From Pseudomonas sp. LS44 (GTDB lineage: Bacteria; Pseudomonadota; Gammaproteobacteria; Pseudomonadales; Pseudomonadaceae), in NCBI RefSeq assembly GCF_024730785.1, contig NZ_CP102830.1, positions 496,001-560,000 of the forward strand: a stretch of 64,000 nt of DNA, given 5' to 3'. This document shows, piece after piece, positions 26,564-35,329 of this stretch. The notes beneath the pieces were generated by a model that made no database searches, was not told the origin of the DNA, and worked only from the letters and a program-made list of their open reading frames with translations. How positions within the stretch are numbered: position 1 is the first letter of the stretch; the number at the start of each line of letters is the position of its first letter. Made by a program: the position numbers and the translations under genes.

Positions 26564-27631
26564 ATGACTGCCTTGAAGAACGACCGCTTCCTTCGCGCCC
26601 TGCTCAAGCAGCCTGTCGACGTCACTCCAGTGTGGATGATGCGCCAGGCTGGCCGTTACCTGCCGGAGTACCGTGCGAGCCGGGCCAAGGCCGGCGACTT
26701 CATGCGGCTGATGATGAACCCGGAGTTCGCCTGCGAAGTCACCCTGCAGCCGCTGGATCGTTACCCGCAACTGGACGCGGCGATCCTCTTCTCCGACATC
26801 CTGACCATTCCGCACGCCATGGGCCAAGGCCTGTACTTCGAGACCGGCGAGGGGCCGCGCTTCAAGAAAGTCATCAGCAGCGCCGCCGATGTCGCCGCCC
26901 TGCCGATTCCCGATCCGGAACAAGACCTCGGCTATGTGATGGACGCGGTGCGCACCATTCGCCGCGAGCTGAACGGCCGCGTGCCGCTGATCGGCTTCTC
27001 CGGCAGCCCGTGGACGTTGGCTACCTACATGGTCGAGGGCGGTTCCTCGAAGGACTTCCGCAAGTCCAAGGCGATGCTCTACGACAACCCGCAGGCCATG
27101 CACGCGCTGCTGGATAAGCTGGCGCAGTCAGTGACCAGCTACCTCAACGCGCAGATCAAAGCCGGCGCGCAAGCCGTGCAGATCTTCGACACCTGGGGTG
27201 GCAACCTCTCGGCGGCGGCGTATCAGGAGTTTTCCCTGGCCTATATGCAGAAGATCGTCAGCGGCCTGATCCGCGAGCACGACGGCCGCCAGGTGCCGGT
27301 GATCCTGTTCACCAAGAACGGCGGCCTCTGGCTGGAATCGCTAGCGGCCAGCGGCGCCGATGCCCTGGGCCTGGACTGGACCTGCGAGATCGGCGATGCG
27401 CGGCGTCGGGTCGGTGATCGCGTAGCTCTGCAAGGCAACATGGACCCCACCGTGCTGTACGCCCAACCGGCGGCGATTCGTGCCGAAGTGGCGCGCATCC
27501 TGGCCAGCTACGGCAACGGCTCGGGCCACGTGTTCAACCTCGGCCACGGCATCACCCCGGAAGTCGACCCGGCGCACGCCGGTGCCTTCCTCGAGGCGGT
27601 GCACGAGTTGTCGGCGCAGTATCACGGTTAA
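26564..27631 (+). CDS. hemE: Uroporphyrinogen III decarboxylase
   Basis: Decarboxylates the four acetate side chains of uroporphyrinogen III in haem synthesis. The 355-residue product has the N-terminal signature [16 protein letters not shown] with the substrate-binding Arg residues, the catalytic Asp region ([16 protein letters not shown]) and the motif [16 protein letters not shown] 26564 gives [17 protein letters not shown], the family N-terminus; an in-frame ATG 18 bases earlier is less likely. Single gene with its own terminator. Confidence 0.98.
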   Translation: MTALKNDRFLRALLKQPVDVTPVWMMRQAGRYLPEYRASRAKAGDFMRLMMNPEFACEVTLQPLDRYPQLDAAILFSDILTIPHAMGQGLYFETGEGPRFKKVISSAADVAALPIPDPEQDLGYVMDAVRTIRRELNGRVPLIGFSGSPWTLATYMVEGGSSKDFRKSKAMLYDNPQAMHALLDKLAQSVTSYLNAQIKAGAQAVQIFDTWGGNLSAAAYQEFSLAYMQKIVSGLIREHDGRQVPVILFTKNGGLWLESLAASGADALGLDWTCEIGDARRRVGDRVALQGNMDPTVLYAQPAAIRAEVARILASYGNGSGHVFNLGHGITPEVDPAHAGAFLEAVHELSAQYHG

Positions 27632-27644
27632 GCGTGGGGCAAAC

Positions 27645-27672
27645 AAAAAGGCCGTCTTGCGACGGCCTTTTG
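27645..27672. terminator. Bidirectional terminator between hemE and the small lipoprotein
   Basis: AAAAGGCCGTC, loop TTGC, GACGGCCTTTT: 7-bp G/C stem plus A-T extension, between two convergent genes. Confidence 0.9.
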
Positions 27673-27676
27673 CGTT

Positions 27677-28180
27677 TCAGTTGACCCGGATCATCTGCTC
27701 GCGCAGCGCTTCCGGTACCTGATCGAGGGTCAGCAGCGTCAGGCTGTTGCCATCGGCCTGGCCGGCGACCTTCTCGCCCAGCTCGGCGCTCGCGGCCTCC
27801 GGCAACTTGTACATGGCACCGGTCAATGGATCGACGATCAGCATCCCGATCAGCCCGCCGAACAGGATGTTGCCCCAGTACCAGCCGCTCAGCTCCGAGT
27901 CCAGACGTACCTCGTTGGGTTCATGGCCTTCCTTCTGGAACGCGATGGTGTAGTGCGCACGCCCGAAATAGCCGTTGCCCGATTTCAGACTGACCGTGCT
28001 TGGCGTGGTGCCGGTGTGCATCAGCCGACCATTAGCATCCTTGATTTCGAAGTTGGCGCCGGCCGGGCTGCTGCTGATGGCCACCGGGTAGGTGCTGTTG
28101 CCGACGATGCTGGCGCAGCCGGAGAGCAGACTGAGGGACAGAGCGAGCGATAGGCAGAGTTTGGTTTTGACGTCACGCAA
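27677..28180 (-). CDS. Small lipoprotein with PEGA-like domain and glycine-rich hydrophobic segment
   Basis: I place the start at TTG 28178-28180, because AAGGAG lies 8 bases upstream and it gives a compact lipoprotein signal with lipobox LLSGC (Cys22). A frame open to 28366 has no signal peptide logic. The 167-residue product has a PEGA-like beta domain (about 28-85, PVAISSSPAGANFEIKDANG) followed by a hydrophobic segment YWGNILFGGLIGMLIVDPLTG that could insert in a membrane. Such lipoproteins are common in Pseudomonas, function unknown. It shares the bidirectional terminator with hemE. Confidence 0.75.
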   Translation of the reverse strand: MRDVKTKLCLSLALSLSLLSGCASIVGNSTYPVAISSSPAGANFEIKDANGRLMHTGTTPSTVSLKSGNGYFGRAHYTIAFQKEGHEPNEVRLDSELSGWYWGNILFGGLIGMLIVDPLTGAMYKLPEAASAELGEKVAGQADGNSLTLLTLDQVPEALREQMIRVN

Positions 28181-28365
28181 AGGGTGGCACTCCTTGTTAT
28201 GTATTGGCAGATTCGCCTCAGCCTTCATGGCTACTGTCGCGTTGCACGGCAGTATTGGGCGTTTGGCGAGGATAGGTGTGCCACTGTTTTGATGGCACTG
28301 CCCGTCCGGGCGAGTTGCTCGCAAAGCTCGTGTTGTGCGGCGCCGAAGCGGGCGGGCCTCGCTCA

Positions 28366-28397
28366 CAAAAAAAGGCCGCGCAGGCGGCTTTTTTGGG
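28366..28397 (-). terminator. Probable terminator at the end of the aryl polyene operon
   Basis: On the minus strand AAAAAAGCCGC, a short loop and GCGGCCTTTTTTT form a stem with one bulged base and a 7-T run. It lies about 80 bases beyond the decayed gene that follows the operon. The stretch from 28181 to 28473 holds nothing else I can recognise. Confidence 0.55.
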
Positions 28398-28473
28398 TAT
28401 GACTCAGGCTCATTTGACTCTGGCGAGTTTCCCCTTCAGGGCGACGCCGCATGATCGCTGAGGCGCGGCACGC

Positions 28474-28800
28474 CTACTTGGCGCTATCCCTGCACTCCTT
28501 GTTCCTGTAGTTGCTGACGATGTTCACCACGGCTGCGTCCTGCAGACGGATCAGCGCCGACTGCAGGACTTAGACGCAGGCTCTTCGTCGCTCTTGTTGA
28601 AGCCGTTGGTTTTCTGACAGGTGATGTTCGAGTTGATTACCGAGACTTGCCGCTTGGCGTGTTGCCAGCCGGGTAGAACTTCACGCGCCGTCCTGCTTGC
28701 CGGACTGCGTCGCCTGCTCGACCGGCAGCTAGTGCGTGGTGTCACGCGCCTGGCTGAGGCTGGGCAGGGCGGCGAGGGTTCAGTTTCCAGTCCCTTGGCG
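28474..28800 (-). pseudogene. Decayed gene for a small secreted 'excinuclease ATPase-like' family protein
   Basis: No intact frame exists, but consecutive fragments on the minus strand read as one ancestral protein: a signal-peptide end (LAALPSLSQA), DTTH, an in-frame TAG at 28729-28731, LPVEQATQSGKQDGA, then after a frame change VKFYPAG and further on KTNGFNKSDEE, and after another change SALIRLQDAAVVNIVSNYRN. The KTNxFNKSDEE and AVVNI.SNYK motifs are typical of a family of roughly 150-residue secreted proteins often mislabelled as excinuclease subunits. At least one stop and two frameshifts, and the C-terminus is lost (TAG at 28474-28476). It is in the same orientation just behind the last operon gene. 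Family assignment is from memory. Confidence 0.6.
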
Positions 28801-28809
28801 GGATGGGGC

Positions 28810-29199
28810 TTATTGCGCGCTGGCCGTGGTGGCGAGGTTCTGGATGATGGTGTTGCTCAGATTGGCGACCCAGCGATTGTAGTTGCGGTGGATCTTGCCG
28901 CTCTTGTAGCCCAGGCCGCTGCTGTTGACGTACTGGATCTGGTAATCAAGCGGGCTGTAGTTGATGGCGATCTGTGCCTGATGACGGTTGCGCACGTTGA
29001 TCGCGGCGCGGATGTCGGTGGGCGTGACCTGTTGCACCGACCAGCCGCAGCGGTTCAGGGCATCGACGATGGCCTTCTGCATGACGGCCTGGTCGGCGTG
29101 AACGCCGGCCGGCACCTGCTCGTGGGGGTTGAGCAGCGGCTTGCTGGTGCAGCCGGCGAGCAGCGCGGAGCAGAGCAGCAGGGCGAAAAGTTTCTTCAT
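28810..29199 (-). CDS. Lipoprotein at the end of the aryl polyene operon
   Basis: 129 residues with a lipoprotein signal (MKKLFALLLCSALLAGC, Cys17). The mature part has an alpha/beta pattern with RCGWSVQQVTPTDIRAAINVRNRHQAQIAI split by charged residues, conserved-looking Cys and Trp, and a C-terminal helix. No catalytic motif is evident. It lies 26 bases behind the terminal ketosynthase gene on the same strand and is likely cotranscribed. Related lipoproteins of unknown function occur beside pigment and fatty-acid-like clusters; a role in envelope handling of the product is only an inference. Confidence 0.75.
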   Translation of the reverse strand: MKKLFALLLCSALLAGCTSKPLLNPHEQVPAGVHADQAVMQKAIVDALNRCGWSVQQVTPTDIRAAINVRNRHQAQIAINYSPLDYQIQYVNSSGLGYKSGKIHRNYNRWVANLSNTIIQNLATTASAQ

Positions 29200-29225
29200 G
29201 CGGAACGCCCTAGTCCGGGGTGGGG

Positions 29226-30452
29226 TCAGTGCCAGCGGCGGAAGATCAGCGAGGTATTCACCCCGCCGAAGGCGAAGTTGTTGTTCATCACGTACTCCTG
29301 GCTCATATGCCGCACCTCGCCGCGCAGATAGTCCAGCTCGCCGCAGCGCGGGTCGACCTCGTCGAGGTTGAGGGTGTGGATGTAGGTGTCGCGGTTCATC
29401 ATCTCGATGCTGAACCAGGACTCCAGCGCGCCACAGGCGCCGAGGGTGTGGCCGAGGAAGCTCTTCTGCGAGCTGATCGGCATGCGGCTGCCGAACAGCT
29501 CGGCGGTGGCCAGGGTTTCGGCGATATCGCCCTGCTCGGTGGCGGTGCCGTGGCCGTTGACGTAGCCGATCGCCGCCGGGGCCAGGCCGGCATCGTCCAG
29601 CGCCAGTTGCATGGCGCCGCGCATGGTCAGTTGTTCCGGCTTGGTGATGTGCTGGCCGTCGGCATTGCTGCCGAAGCCGATGATCTCGGCGTGAATCTTC
29701 GCCCCCCGTGCCAGCGCGTGCTCCAGCTCCTCGAGCACCAGCATGCCGCCACCCTCGCCGATCACCAGGCCGTCGCGGCCGCTGTCGTAGGGGCGCGGCG
29801 TGCTGTGCGGCGCGTCGTTCTTCAGGCTGGTGGCGTACAGCGCGTCGAACACCATGGCCTCGGTCGGACACAGCTCCTCGGCGCCGCCGGCGAGCATCAG
29901 CGGCAGGCGGCCGAACTTGATCGCTTCGTAGGCGTAGCCGATGCCCTGGCTGCCGCTGGTGCAGGCGCTGGAGGTGGGGATCAGCCGCCCGGTGAGGCCG
30001 AAGAAGATGCTGATATTCGCCGCGGTGGTGTGCGGCATCATGCGCACGTAGGAATTGGCGTTGAGGCCGTCGGCCACCGAGTTCAGCAACATGTTGCCGA
30101 ACGCCTTGAACTCGTCGGTGCTGCCGGTGGACGAGCCGCAGGCCACGCCCATGCGCCCATCCTGGATACACGGGTCACCGAGCAGGCCGGCGTCCTCCAG
30201 GGCGCGCTCCGAAGCGGCCACCGCCAGGCGCGAGACGCGGCCCATACTGCGCAGCTGCTTGCGGGTCCAGTGCTTGGGCACCGCGAAGTCGTCGATCGGC
30301 CCGGCCAGACGGGTGTTCAGTTCGCTGAAACGGTCCCACTCGTCCATCCGCCGGATGCCGCTGCGGTTGCCGCGAAACGCCGCTTCCAGACTCGTCCAGT
30401 CGTTGCCCAGCGAGGTGATGCCGGCCATGCCGGTGACTACTACTCGTTTCAT
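29226..30452 (-). CDS. apeR: Beta-ketoacyl-ACP synthase II-type, ApeR-like
   Basis: FabF-type condensing enzyme of 408 residues with the full catalytic triad: Cys164 in SSACTSGSQG, His301 in NGHGTATEQGD and His335 in LGHTLGACG. In aryl polyene systems two complete ketosynthases occur; this is the one at the operon end, next to the ketoreductase. ATG 30452 overlaps the ketoreductase stop by one base (TGATG); GTG 30458 is a possible earlier start. The symbol follows the published Xenorhabdus ape naming as I remember it. Confidence 0.9.
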   Translation of the reverse strand: MKRVVVTGMAGITSLGNDWTSLEAAFRGNRSGIRRMDEWDRFSELNTRLAGPIDDFAVPKHWTRKQLRSMGRVSRLAVAASERALEDAGLLGDPCIQDGRMGVACGSSTGSTDEFKAFGNMLLNSVADGLNANSYVRMMPHTTAANISIFFGLTGRLIPTSSACTSGSQGIGYAYEAIKFGRLPLMLAGGAEELCPTEAMVFDALYATSLKNDAPHSTPRPYDSGRDGLVIGEGGGMLVLEELEHALARGAKIHAEIIGFGSNADGQHITKPEQLTMRGAMQLALDDAGLAPAAIGYVNGHGTATEQGDIAETLATAELFGSRMPISSQKSFLGHTLGACGALESWFSIEMMNRDTYIHTLNLDEVDPRCGELDYLRGEVRHMSQEYVMNNNFAFGGVNTSLIFRRWH

Positions 30453-31180
30453 CAACACAACCCACCGTTAACCGCGAGGACCTGACGGGTGATGTAGGCC
30501 GCCTCCTCGGACATCAGAAAATTCACTGCGCCGGCGACTTCCTCGGGGCTGCCGAGGCGTTGCACCGGGATCATCTTGAGGATTTCCTCGACCGGCACAT
30601 GCTCGTCGAGGATCTCGGTATCGATCAGCCCTGGGGCCACACAATTGACCGTGATCTTGCGCTTGCCCAGCTCGATGGCCAGGGCTTTGGCGGCGCCGAT
30701 CACGCCGGCCTTGGAGGCGCTGTAGTTGACCTGGCCGCGATTGCCGATCAGCCCGGACACCGAGGTGATGCAGACGATGCGCCCCGGCGCGCGGCGGCGG
30801 ATCATCGGCATGCACAGCGGCTGCAGGACGTTGTAGAAGCCGTCGAGGTTGGTGCGCAGCACGTCGTCCCAATCCGCGTCGGTCAGCGCGGGAAAGGCGC
30901 CATCGCGGGTCAGGCCGGCGTTGCACACCACCCCGTAGTAAGCGCCGTGCGTTTCGACATCGGCTTCCAGGGCGGCGCGGCAGGCGGCGCGGTCGGCGAC
31001 GTCGAACTGCAGGACGCGGGCGCTGCGGCCCAGCGCTTGGATCTCGGCGCGGACCTGTTCGGCCTCGTCACGGCGGCTGCGGCAATGCACGACGATATCG
31101 TGGCCGGCGCGGGCCAGGCGCAGGGCGATGGCGCGGCCGATGCCGCGGCTGGAGCCGGTGACCAGGATCGGATCAGTCAT
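30452..31180 (-). CDS. apeQ: 3-oxoacyl-ACP reductase, ApeQ-like
   Basis: SDR-family ketoreductase of 242 residues reducing the beta-keto group after each extension. It has the cofactor motif TGSSRGIG (8-15), NAG at 87-89 and the catalytic Ser140, Tyr153 and Lys157 (NYSASKAG). Without an enoyl reductase in the cluster, reduction and dehydration leave a conjugated double bond, as a polyene requires. Overlaps the dehydratase gene by 8 bases and the ketosynthase by 1. Confidence 0.92.
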   Translation of the reverse strand: MTDPILVTGSSRGIGRAIALRLARAGHDIVVHCRSRRDEAEQVRAEIQALGRSARVLQFDVADRAACRAALEADVETHGAYYGVVCNAGLTRDGAFPALTDADWDDVLRTNLDGFYNVLQPLCMPMIRRRAPGRIVCITSVSGLIGNRGQVNYSASKAGVIGAAKALAIELGKRKITVNCVAPGLIDTEILDEHVPVEEILKMIPVQRLGSPEEVAGAVNFLMSEEAAYITRQVLAVNGGLC

Positions 31181-31637
31181 GTGCGGACTCCTGATGTTCT
31201 TGTAGATAACTGGCCACCTGCGGCGGCCGGAACACGTTGAGGCGCGCCTCGGCGTGGATGCCCGGGCCGTTTAGATGACACTCGAAGACGCCCATGCCGT
31301 TGTCGTCCTGCAGCGAGCGTACGCCGCGGATATACAGCTCGCTGCCCGCCGGGAAGCGTTCGACGTTGCACTGGAAATTGCGCGTGCCGAGCAGGAAGCC
31401 GAGCTCCACCGGCTGCCCGGCCAAGCGAGCCTGATAGCCGGCGTAGGCGGCCACACTTTGCGCCATCAGCTCGAGGCCGATCCACGCCGGCAGGCTGCCG
31501 TCGGCCTGGCTGAACAGACCGCCGGGACGCACGACCAGACGGGTCTGCACTTCCTCTTCGGCGCAGTGCAGCAGTTCATCGATGAGAATCATGTCGCCGG
31601 CGTGCGGTAGCAGTTCGGCAATCGGCCAGGTGTTCAT
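31173..31637 (-). CDS. apeP: Hotdog-fold 3-hydroxyacyl-ACP dehydratase, ApeP-like
   Basis: 154-residue FabA/FabZ-like hotdog protein. PHAGDMILID (11-20) supplies the His-containing loop and LPAWIGLELMAQSVAAYAG (49-67) the helix with Glu56, the usual acidic partner. In the studied Xenorhabdus system ApeP and ApeI form a heteromeric dehydratase; here the ApeI partner would be the C-terminal domain of the ligase at 43180-44835. Overlaps the upstream ketosynthase gene by 4 bases. Confidence 0.88.
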   Translation of the reverse strand: MNTWPIAELLPHAGDMILIDELLHCAEEEVQTRLVVRPGGLFSQADGSLPAWIGLELMAQSVAAYAGYQARLAGQPVELGFLLGTRNFQCNVERFPAGSELYIRGVRSLQDDNGMGVFECHLNGPGIHAEARLNVFRPPQVASYLQEHQESAHD

Positions 31638-32839
31638 TGCAGGTCTCCGAGAATCAGCGACAGGTTGCTGCCGCCGAAGGCGAAGGAATTGCTCATCAGC
31701 CGCCGCGCGTGGGATTTTTCCAGGCGCGTGCCCGGTTTGACCAGCTGTAGCGAGGGCAGCGGGCTATCGGCCACTGCGTCCCAGCGATGCGGCGGGAGCA
31801 AGCGTCCGGCATTGTAGGGGCTCAGCGTCAGCCAGCAGAAGGCCGCTTCGAGTGCCCCGGCGGCGCCCAGGGTGTGGCCGCTGAGTGGTTTGCTCGAGGA
31901 ACAGGCCACGCCCGCGGGAAACAGCGCGGCGACTGCCAGGCTTTCCATGGCGTCGTTGTGTGCGGTGGCGGTGCCGTGCAGGTTCAAGTAGTCGATGTCC
32001 GCGGCGCTCAGGCCGGCGCTGCTCAGCGCTTGGCGCATTGCCGTCTGGGCGCCGAGGCCCTCGGGTTGCGGGGCGGAAATATGATGGGCATCCGAGCTGG
32101 CGCCGCCGCCGAGCAGGGCGATGGATGCGCTGCCGTCCCGGGTCATCGGCTCTCGAGTCATCAAGAACAGCGCCGCCCCCTCGCCGATGTTGATGCCGCG
32201 GCGGTTGGCGGAGAACGGGTTGCACAGTTCGCTGGATACCGCTTCCAGCGCGGTGAAGCCGTTCAGGGTCAGCCCGCACAGGCTGTCCACGCCACCGACC
32301 AGCACTGCGTCGCACACCCCTTGCTGCAACAGGCGATGGGCGCTGAGCAAGGCGCGTGCGCTCGAGGTGCAGGCAGTGGACAGGCAATAGCTGGGGCCGC
32401 CGAGTTGCAGCCAGTCGCTGAGGAAGGTCGCCGGCGCACTCATTTCCTGCTGGGCGTAGCGATAGTCCGCGGGCAGCTGGCCGTCACGCTGCCAGGTAGC
32501 GATGCTTTGGCTGGCCTCGTGAATACCGGACGTGCTGGTGCCGAGGACCACGCCGATGCGCGCCGCGCCGTAGCGAGCGATGGCCTCGCGGATCGGTGCT
32601 TCGATCTGCAAGGCGGCAGCCAGCAGCAGTTGGTTATTGCGGCTCTGGGCTGCGGCAAAGCCGGCGGGCATGGCCGGCAAGGCGGCGTCTACCGCGCCGA
32701 CGATCAGCTGGCGCCCGGCCACCCAGCCGTCCTGCGCCTGCATGCCGCTGGTGTCGCCGGCGAGCAAGGCGTCGGCGACCGCCTGCTTGCCGTTGCCGAG
32801 GGCGCACAGGATGCCGAGGGCATTCAGATAACTGGGCAT
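31634..32839 (-). CDS. apeO: Beta-ketoacyl-ACP synthase, ApeO-like
   Basis: Second FabF-like condensing enzyme, 401 residues from ATG 32839, which overlaps the preceding lipoprotein stop by one base. Active-site residues are Cys157 in STACTSSA, His288 in NLHGTATA and His322 in SGHTLGAAG. In aryl polyene systems this ketosynthase pairs with the chain-length-factor-like ApeC, which here is the first gene of the operon. A frame reading further upstream, to 32938, overlaps the lipoprotein and is rejected. Confidence 0.92.
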   Translation of the reverse strand: MPSYLNALGILCALGNGKQAVADALLAGDTSGMQAQDGWVAGRQLIVGAVDAALPAMPAGFAAAQSRNNQLLLAAALQIEAPIREAIARYGAARIGVVLGTSTSGIHEASQSIATWQRDGQLPADYRYAQQEMSAPATFLSDWLQLGGPSYCLSTACTSSARALLSAHRLLQQGVCDAVLVGGVDSLCGLTLNGFTALEAVSSELCNPFSANRRGINIGEGAALFLMTREPMTRDGSASIALLGGGASSDAHHISAPQPEGLGAQTAMRQALSSAGLSAADIDYLNLHGTATAHNDAMESLAVAALFPAGVACSSSKPLSGHTLGAAGALEAAFCWLTLSPYNAGRLLPPHRWDAVADSPLPSLQLVKPGTRLEKSHARRLMSNSFAFGGSNLSLILGDLQ

Positions 32840-33333
32840 CAGGAGCCTGCTTGCGGAGTGAGCGCGCTGACCCGGTAACGCGGGCCAGCGGCATGGTTCA
32901 GGGTGAAATCCAACGGCGCACGGTAGTCGATCCGCCACTGTGGGTTAAGCCGGCGCTGACCGTCGGCGTCCAGTTGCCAACTGGCGGATGGATAGACGCG
33001 CGCCAGTTGCGCGCTCGGCGTCAGGGCGAACAGCAGCGCGGCGAATAGCTCGCGGGCCTGCGGATTGGGCGGCAGCAAGCCGTCGTTGTGCCACTCCGCA
33101 TCAAGCAGTTGCTGACGTGCCAGCGGTACGCCGAGCGGATCGAACAGCGACCAGCGCAGGCCGCGATCTTCGGTCTGGATCACTAGCAGCCAATCCTCGG
33201 CGAGCGCGCCGTCGCTGTGCTGGATATGCAGCGTCAGCGGCAACCCCAGGTTCGGCAGCGCGCTCGGCAAGGATGTTGGCGTGGCGCAGGCGGCCAGCAA
33301 CAGGCACAGACCGAGCAGGGCGGCGCGGATCAT
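32839..33333 (-). CDS. DUF3261-type lipoprotein of the aryl polyene cluster
   Basis: 164-residue lipoprotein with lipobox LAAC (Cys16). The mature part resembles the DUF3261 lipoproteins that recur in aryl polyene clusters (LLVIQTEDRGLRWSLFDPLG, then PSASWQLDADGQRRLNPQW). Predicted beta-rich, possibly LolB-like, so it may receive the lipid-linked product from the LolA-like protein encoded at 38775; that role is inferred from context. Overlaps the methyltransferase by 4 bases. Confidence 0.82.
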   Translation of the reverse strand: MIRAALLGLCLLLAACATPTSLPSALPNLGLPLTLHIQHSDGALAEDWLLVIQTEDRGLRWSLFDPLGVPLARQQLLDAEWHNDGLLPPNPQARELFAALLFALTPSAQLARVYPSASWQLDADGQRRLNPQWRIDYRAPLDFTLNHAAGPRYRVSALTPQAGS

Positions 33334-34058
33334 CGGTCGACGGCTTCCAGCGGTTTGCGCGCGACCACGTTGACCAGCGTTTCATTGCGCTGGCCGAACG
33401 GCTTCGGCTTCATCAGGCCGCAGCGTTCGAGCAGGCCGAAGTCGCTCGAGCGGCTCCACCACAGGTACGGATAGGAGACGTTGCGCGCGCTGAATTGGAA
33501 GCCTTGCTCGCGCAGCATGCTGAGGTATTCCTCGGCACTCTTCTGCACTTCCATCGGGTGGCGGAACAGCCAGCGGATCACCCAGGTGTCGATGTAGAAC
33601 TTGGTCGACTCGGCGAACAGCAGCACGCCACCTGGCTTGAGCACCCGCCAGAACTCGGCCAGCGCGCGCTCCTGCTCGACCAAGTGGTGGAAGGTCTGGT
33701 GGCAGAACAGCAGGTCGACGCTGGCGTCGGGCAGCTGGATCTGCGCGCAGTCGCTGGCGATCAGCTCGACCTCAAGGCCCAGGCGTTCGGCCTCGGCGCG
33801 CGAGCAGGCGAGGCTGTGCGGATCGGCGTCCAGGCCGATCAGCCGCGCCGGGGCGAAGGCCTCGTGCAGCAGGCGGAACGAGCGGCCCTGGCCGCAGCCG
33901 GCGTCGAGCAGCACCGGCGCGTGCGGCAGCGGCGCGTCGAGCAGGCCACGCAGGTCGTTGATCGCCACGCGCAGCACGTGGTGCTGCCAGACATGGCTCT
34001 GCAGGAACCAGAAACCGAAGCCGGTTTCCTCGACGTAGGTGGCGGCGGCGCGGGTCAT
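33330..34058 (-). CDS. SAM-dependent class I methyltransferase
   Basis: 242 residues from ATG 34058 (MTRAAATYVEETGFG). The SAM-binding motif is VLLDAGCGQGRSF (about 49-61), with an acidic LIGLDADP loop and a motif IV-like DLLFCHQTFHHL. Aryl polyenes from E. coli carry a methyl group on the aryl head, and a methyltransferase is a regular cluster member, so ring C-methylation (or O-methylation) of the head group is likely. Lies 20 bases after the flavoprotein gene. Confidence 0.87.
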   Translation of the reverse strand: MTRAAATYVEETGFGFWFLQSHVWQHHVLRVAINDLRGLLDAPLPHAPVLLDAGCGQGRSFRLLHEAFAPARLIGLDADPHSLACSRAEAERLGLEVELIASDCAQIQLPDASVDLLFCHQTFHHLVEQERALAEFWRVLKPGGVLLFAESTKFYIDTWVIRWLFRHPMEVQKSAEEYLSMLREQGFQFSARNVSYPYLWWSRSSDFGLLERCGLMKPKPFGQRNETLVNVVARKPLEAVDR

Positions 34059-34078
34059 GTGAAGTCCTTTTCCATGGC

Positions 34079-35329
34079 TCAGGCGGGCTGGGCGCAGAGC
34101 TCGGCGAGTACCCGCAGGCGCCGCTTGGGTTCGGCGACGTAGGGGTTGCGCTCGTCCCAGGCGTAGCCGGCGAGGATCGAGCAGATCATCCGGCGGATCT
34201 CCGGCGAGGCGTTCTGGTAATAGATCACGTCCTGGAAGGAACCATCGTACCAACCCTCGACGTAGGCGCGAAACGCGTCGACGCCGCGCTTGAGCGGCAC
34301 CGCGAACTCCGCCTCCCAGTCCACCTGCTCGCCAGCGAACTGGCGGTGCAGCAGGCCGGCGGCCATGCTCGCCGAGCGCATGGCGATGGTCACCCCGGAG
34401 GAGAACACCGGGTCGAGGAATTCCGCGGCGTTGCCGAGCAGGGCATAGCCTGGGCCGTGCAGGCGCTTGACGTTGGCCGCGTAGCCGCCGAGGGCGCGCA
34501 CCGGGGTGTCCCACAGCGCGTTGCCGAGCACCCGCGACAGGCTCGGCGTTTCCGCGACGAACTGCTTGAGGCAGGCATCCAGATCGCTGTCGCGGCTCGC
34601 GTAGCGCTGCGCGTCGGCGACCACGCCGAGCGAGCAGCGGCCGTTGCTGAACGGGATGGTCCAGAACCACACATCGCGCAGAGTCGGGTGGGTGGTGACC
34701 AGAATCTTCTCGCGGTCGAAGCCGCTGGCCGGGTCGATGCGGTCCTCGACGTGGGTGAACAGCGCCTGGCGCACCGGGAAGTCGGACGGCTGGTCGAGGT
34801 CGAGCAGGCGCGGCAGCACGCGGCCGTAACCACTGCCGTCGAGGACGAAGGCGCACTCCACCTGGTACTCGTGGCCGTCGGCCAGGCGGCGCACGCCGAG
34901 GCGCGGGCAGTCGCCGCTGAAGTCGGCGCTGACGATTTCTTCCTCGTAGCGGATCTCCACGCCCTGCAGCGCGGCCTGGTCGGCCAGCAGCTTGTCGAAG
35001 TCGGCGCGCACCACCTGGAAGGTCGAGCCCTTGCCGGCGCTGAACTTGTCGCGGAAGTCGAACTCGCTGTAGCGCTCGCCCCAGGCGAACGCCGCACCGT
35101 GCTTGGTCTGGAAGCCGGCGGCGCGGACCGCGTCGAGCATGCCCGCCTCCTCGACGAAGTCCAGGCAGTGCGACAGCAGGCTCTCGCCGATGGAGAAGCG
35201 CGGGAAGCGCTGGCGCTCCAGCACCAGCACGTCGTGGCCCTGGCGCTTGAGCAGGGCGGCGGCGATGGCGCCGGACGGGCCGGCGCCGATCACCACGACT
35301 TGGCGCTGTTCGACTTCAGGAAACTTCAT
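34079..35329 (-). CDS. FAD-dependent halogenase-like monooxygenase
   Basis: 416-residue flavoprotein. GAGPSGAIAAALL (15-27) binds FAD; the segment PRFSIGESLL (43-52) and FQTKHGAAFAWG (73-84, with Lys76) resemble flavin-dependent halogenases acting on phenols or pyrroles; WFWTIP at 221-226 matches the WxWxIP halogenase signature. Related enzymes also include geranylgeranyl-reductase-like oxidases, so halogenation is not certain. Aryl polyenes of Xanthomonas (xanthomonadins) are brominated, which makes head-group halogenation a sensible hypothesis; hydroxylation is the alternative. Overlaps the upstream exchanger gene by 14 bases. Confidence 0.85.
   Translation of the reverse strand: MKFPEVEQRQVVVIGAGPSGAIAAALLKRQGHDVLVLERQRFPRFSIGESLLSHCLDFVEEAGMLDAVRAAGFQTKHGAAFAWGERYSEFDFRDKFSAGKGSTFQVVRADFDKLLADQAALQGVEIRYEEEIVSADFSGDCPRLGVRRLADGHEYQVECAFVLDGSGYGRVLPRLLDLDQPSDFPVRQALFTHVEDRIDPASGFDREKILVTTHPTLRDVWFWTIPFSNGRCSLGVVADAQRYASRDSDLDACLKQFVAETPSLSRVLGNALWDTPVRALGGYAANVKRLHGPGYALLGNAAEFLDPVFSSGVTIAMRSASMAAGLLHRQFAGEQVDWEAEFAVPLKRGVDAFRAYVEGWYDGSFQDVIYYQNASPEIRRMICSILAGYAWDERNPYVAEPKRRLRVLAELCAQPA

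Noticed and set aside
28621..29331. 236-codon plus-strand frame across the pseudogene and lipoprotein
   Set aside because: It runs against the clear minus-strand lipoprotein and pseudogene fragments and has no motif of its own.
34079..35329. Confident naming of the flavoprotein as a tryptophan halogenase
   Set aside because: The motifs fit phenol/pyrrole-type halogenases better and related non-halogenating oxidases share several of them, so only 'halogenase-like' is claimed.
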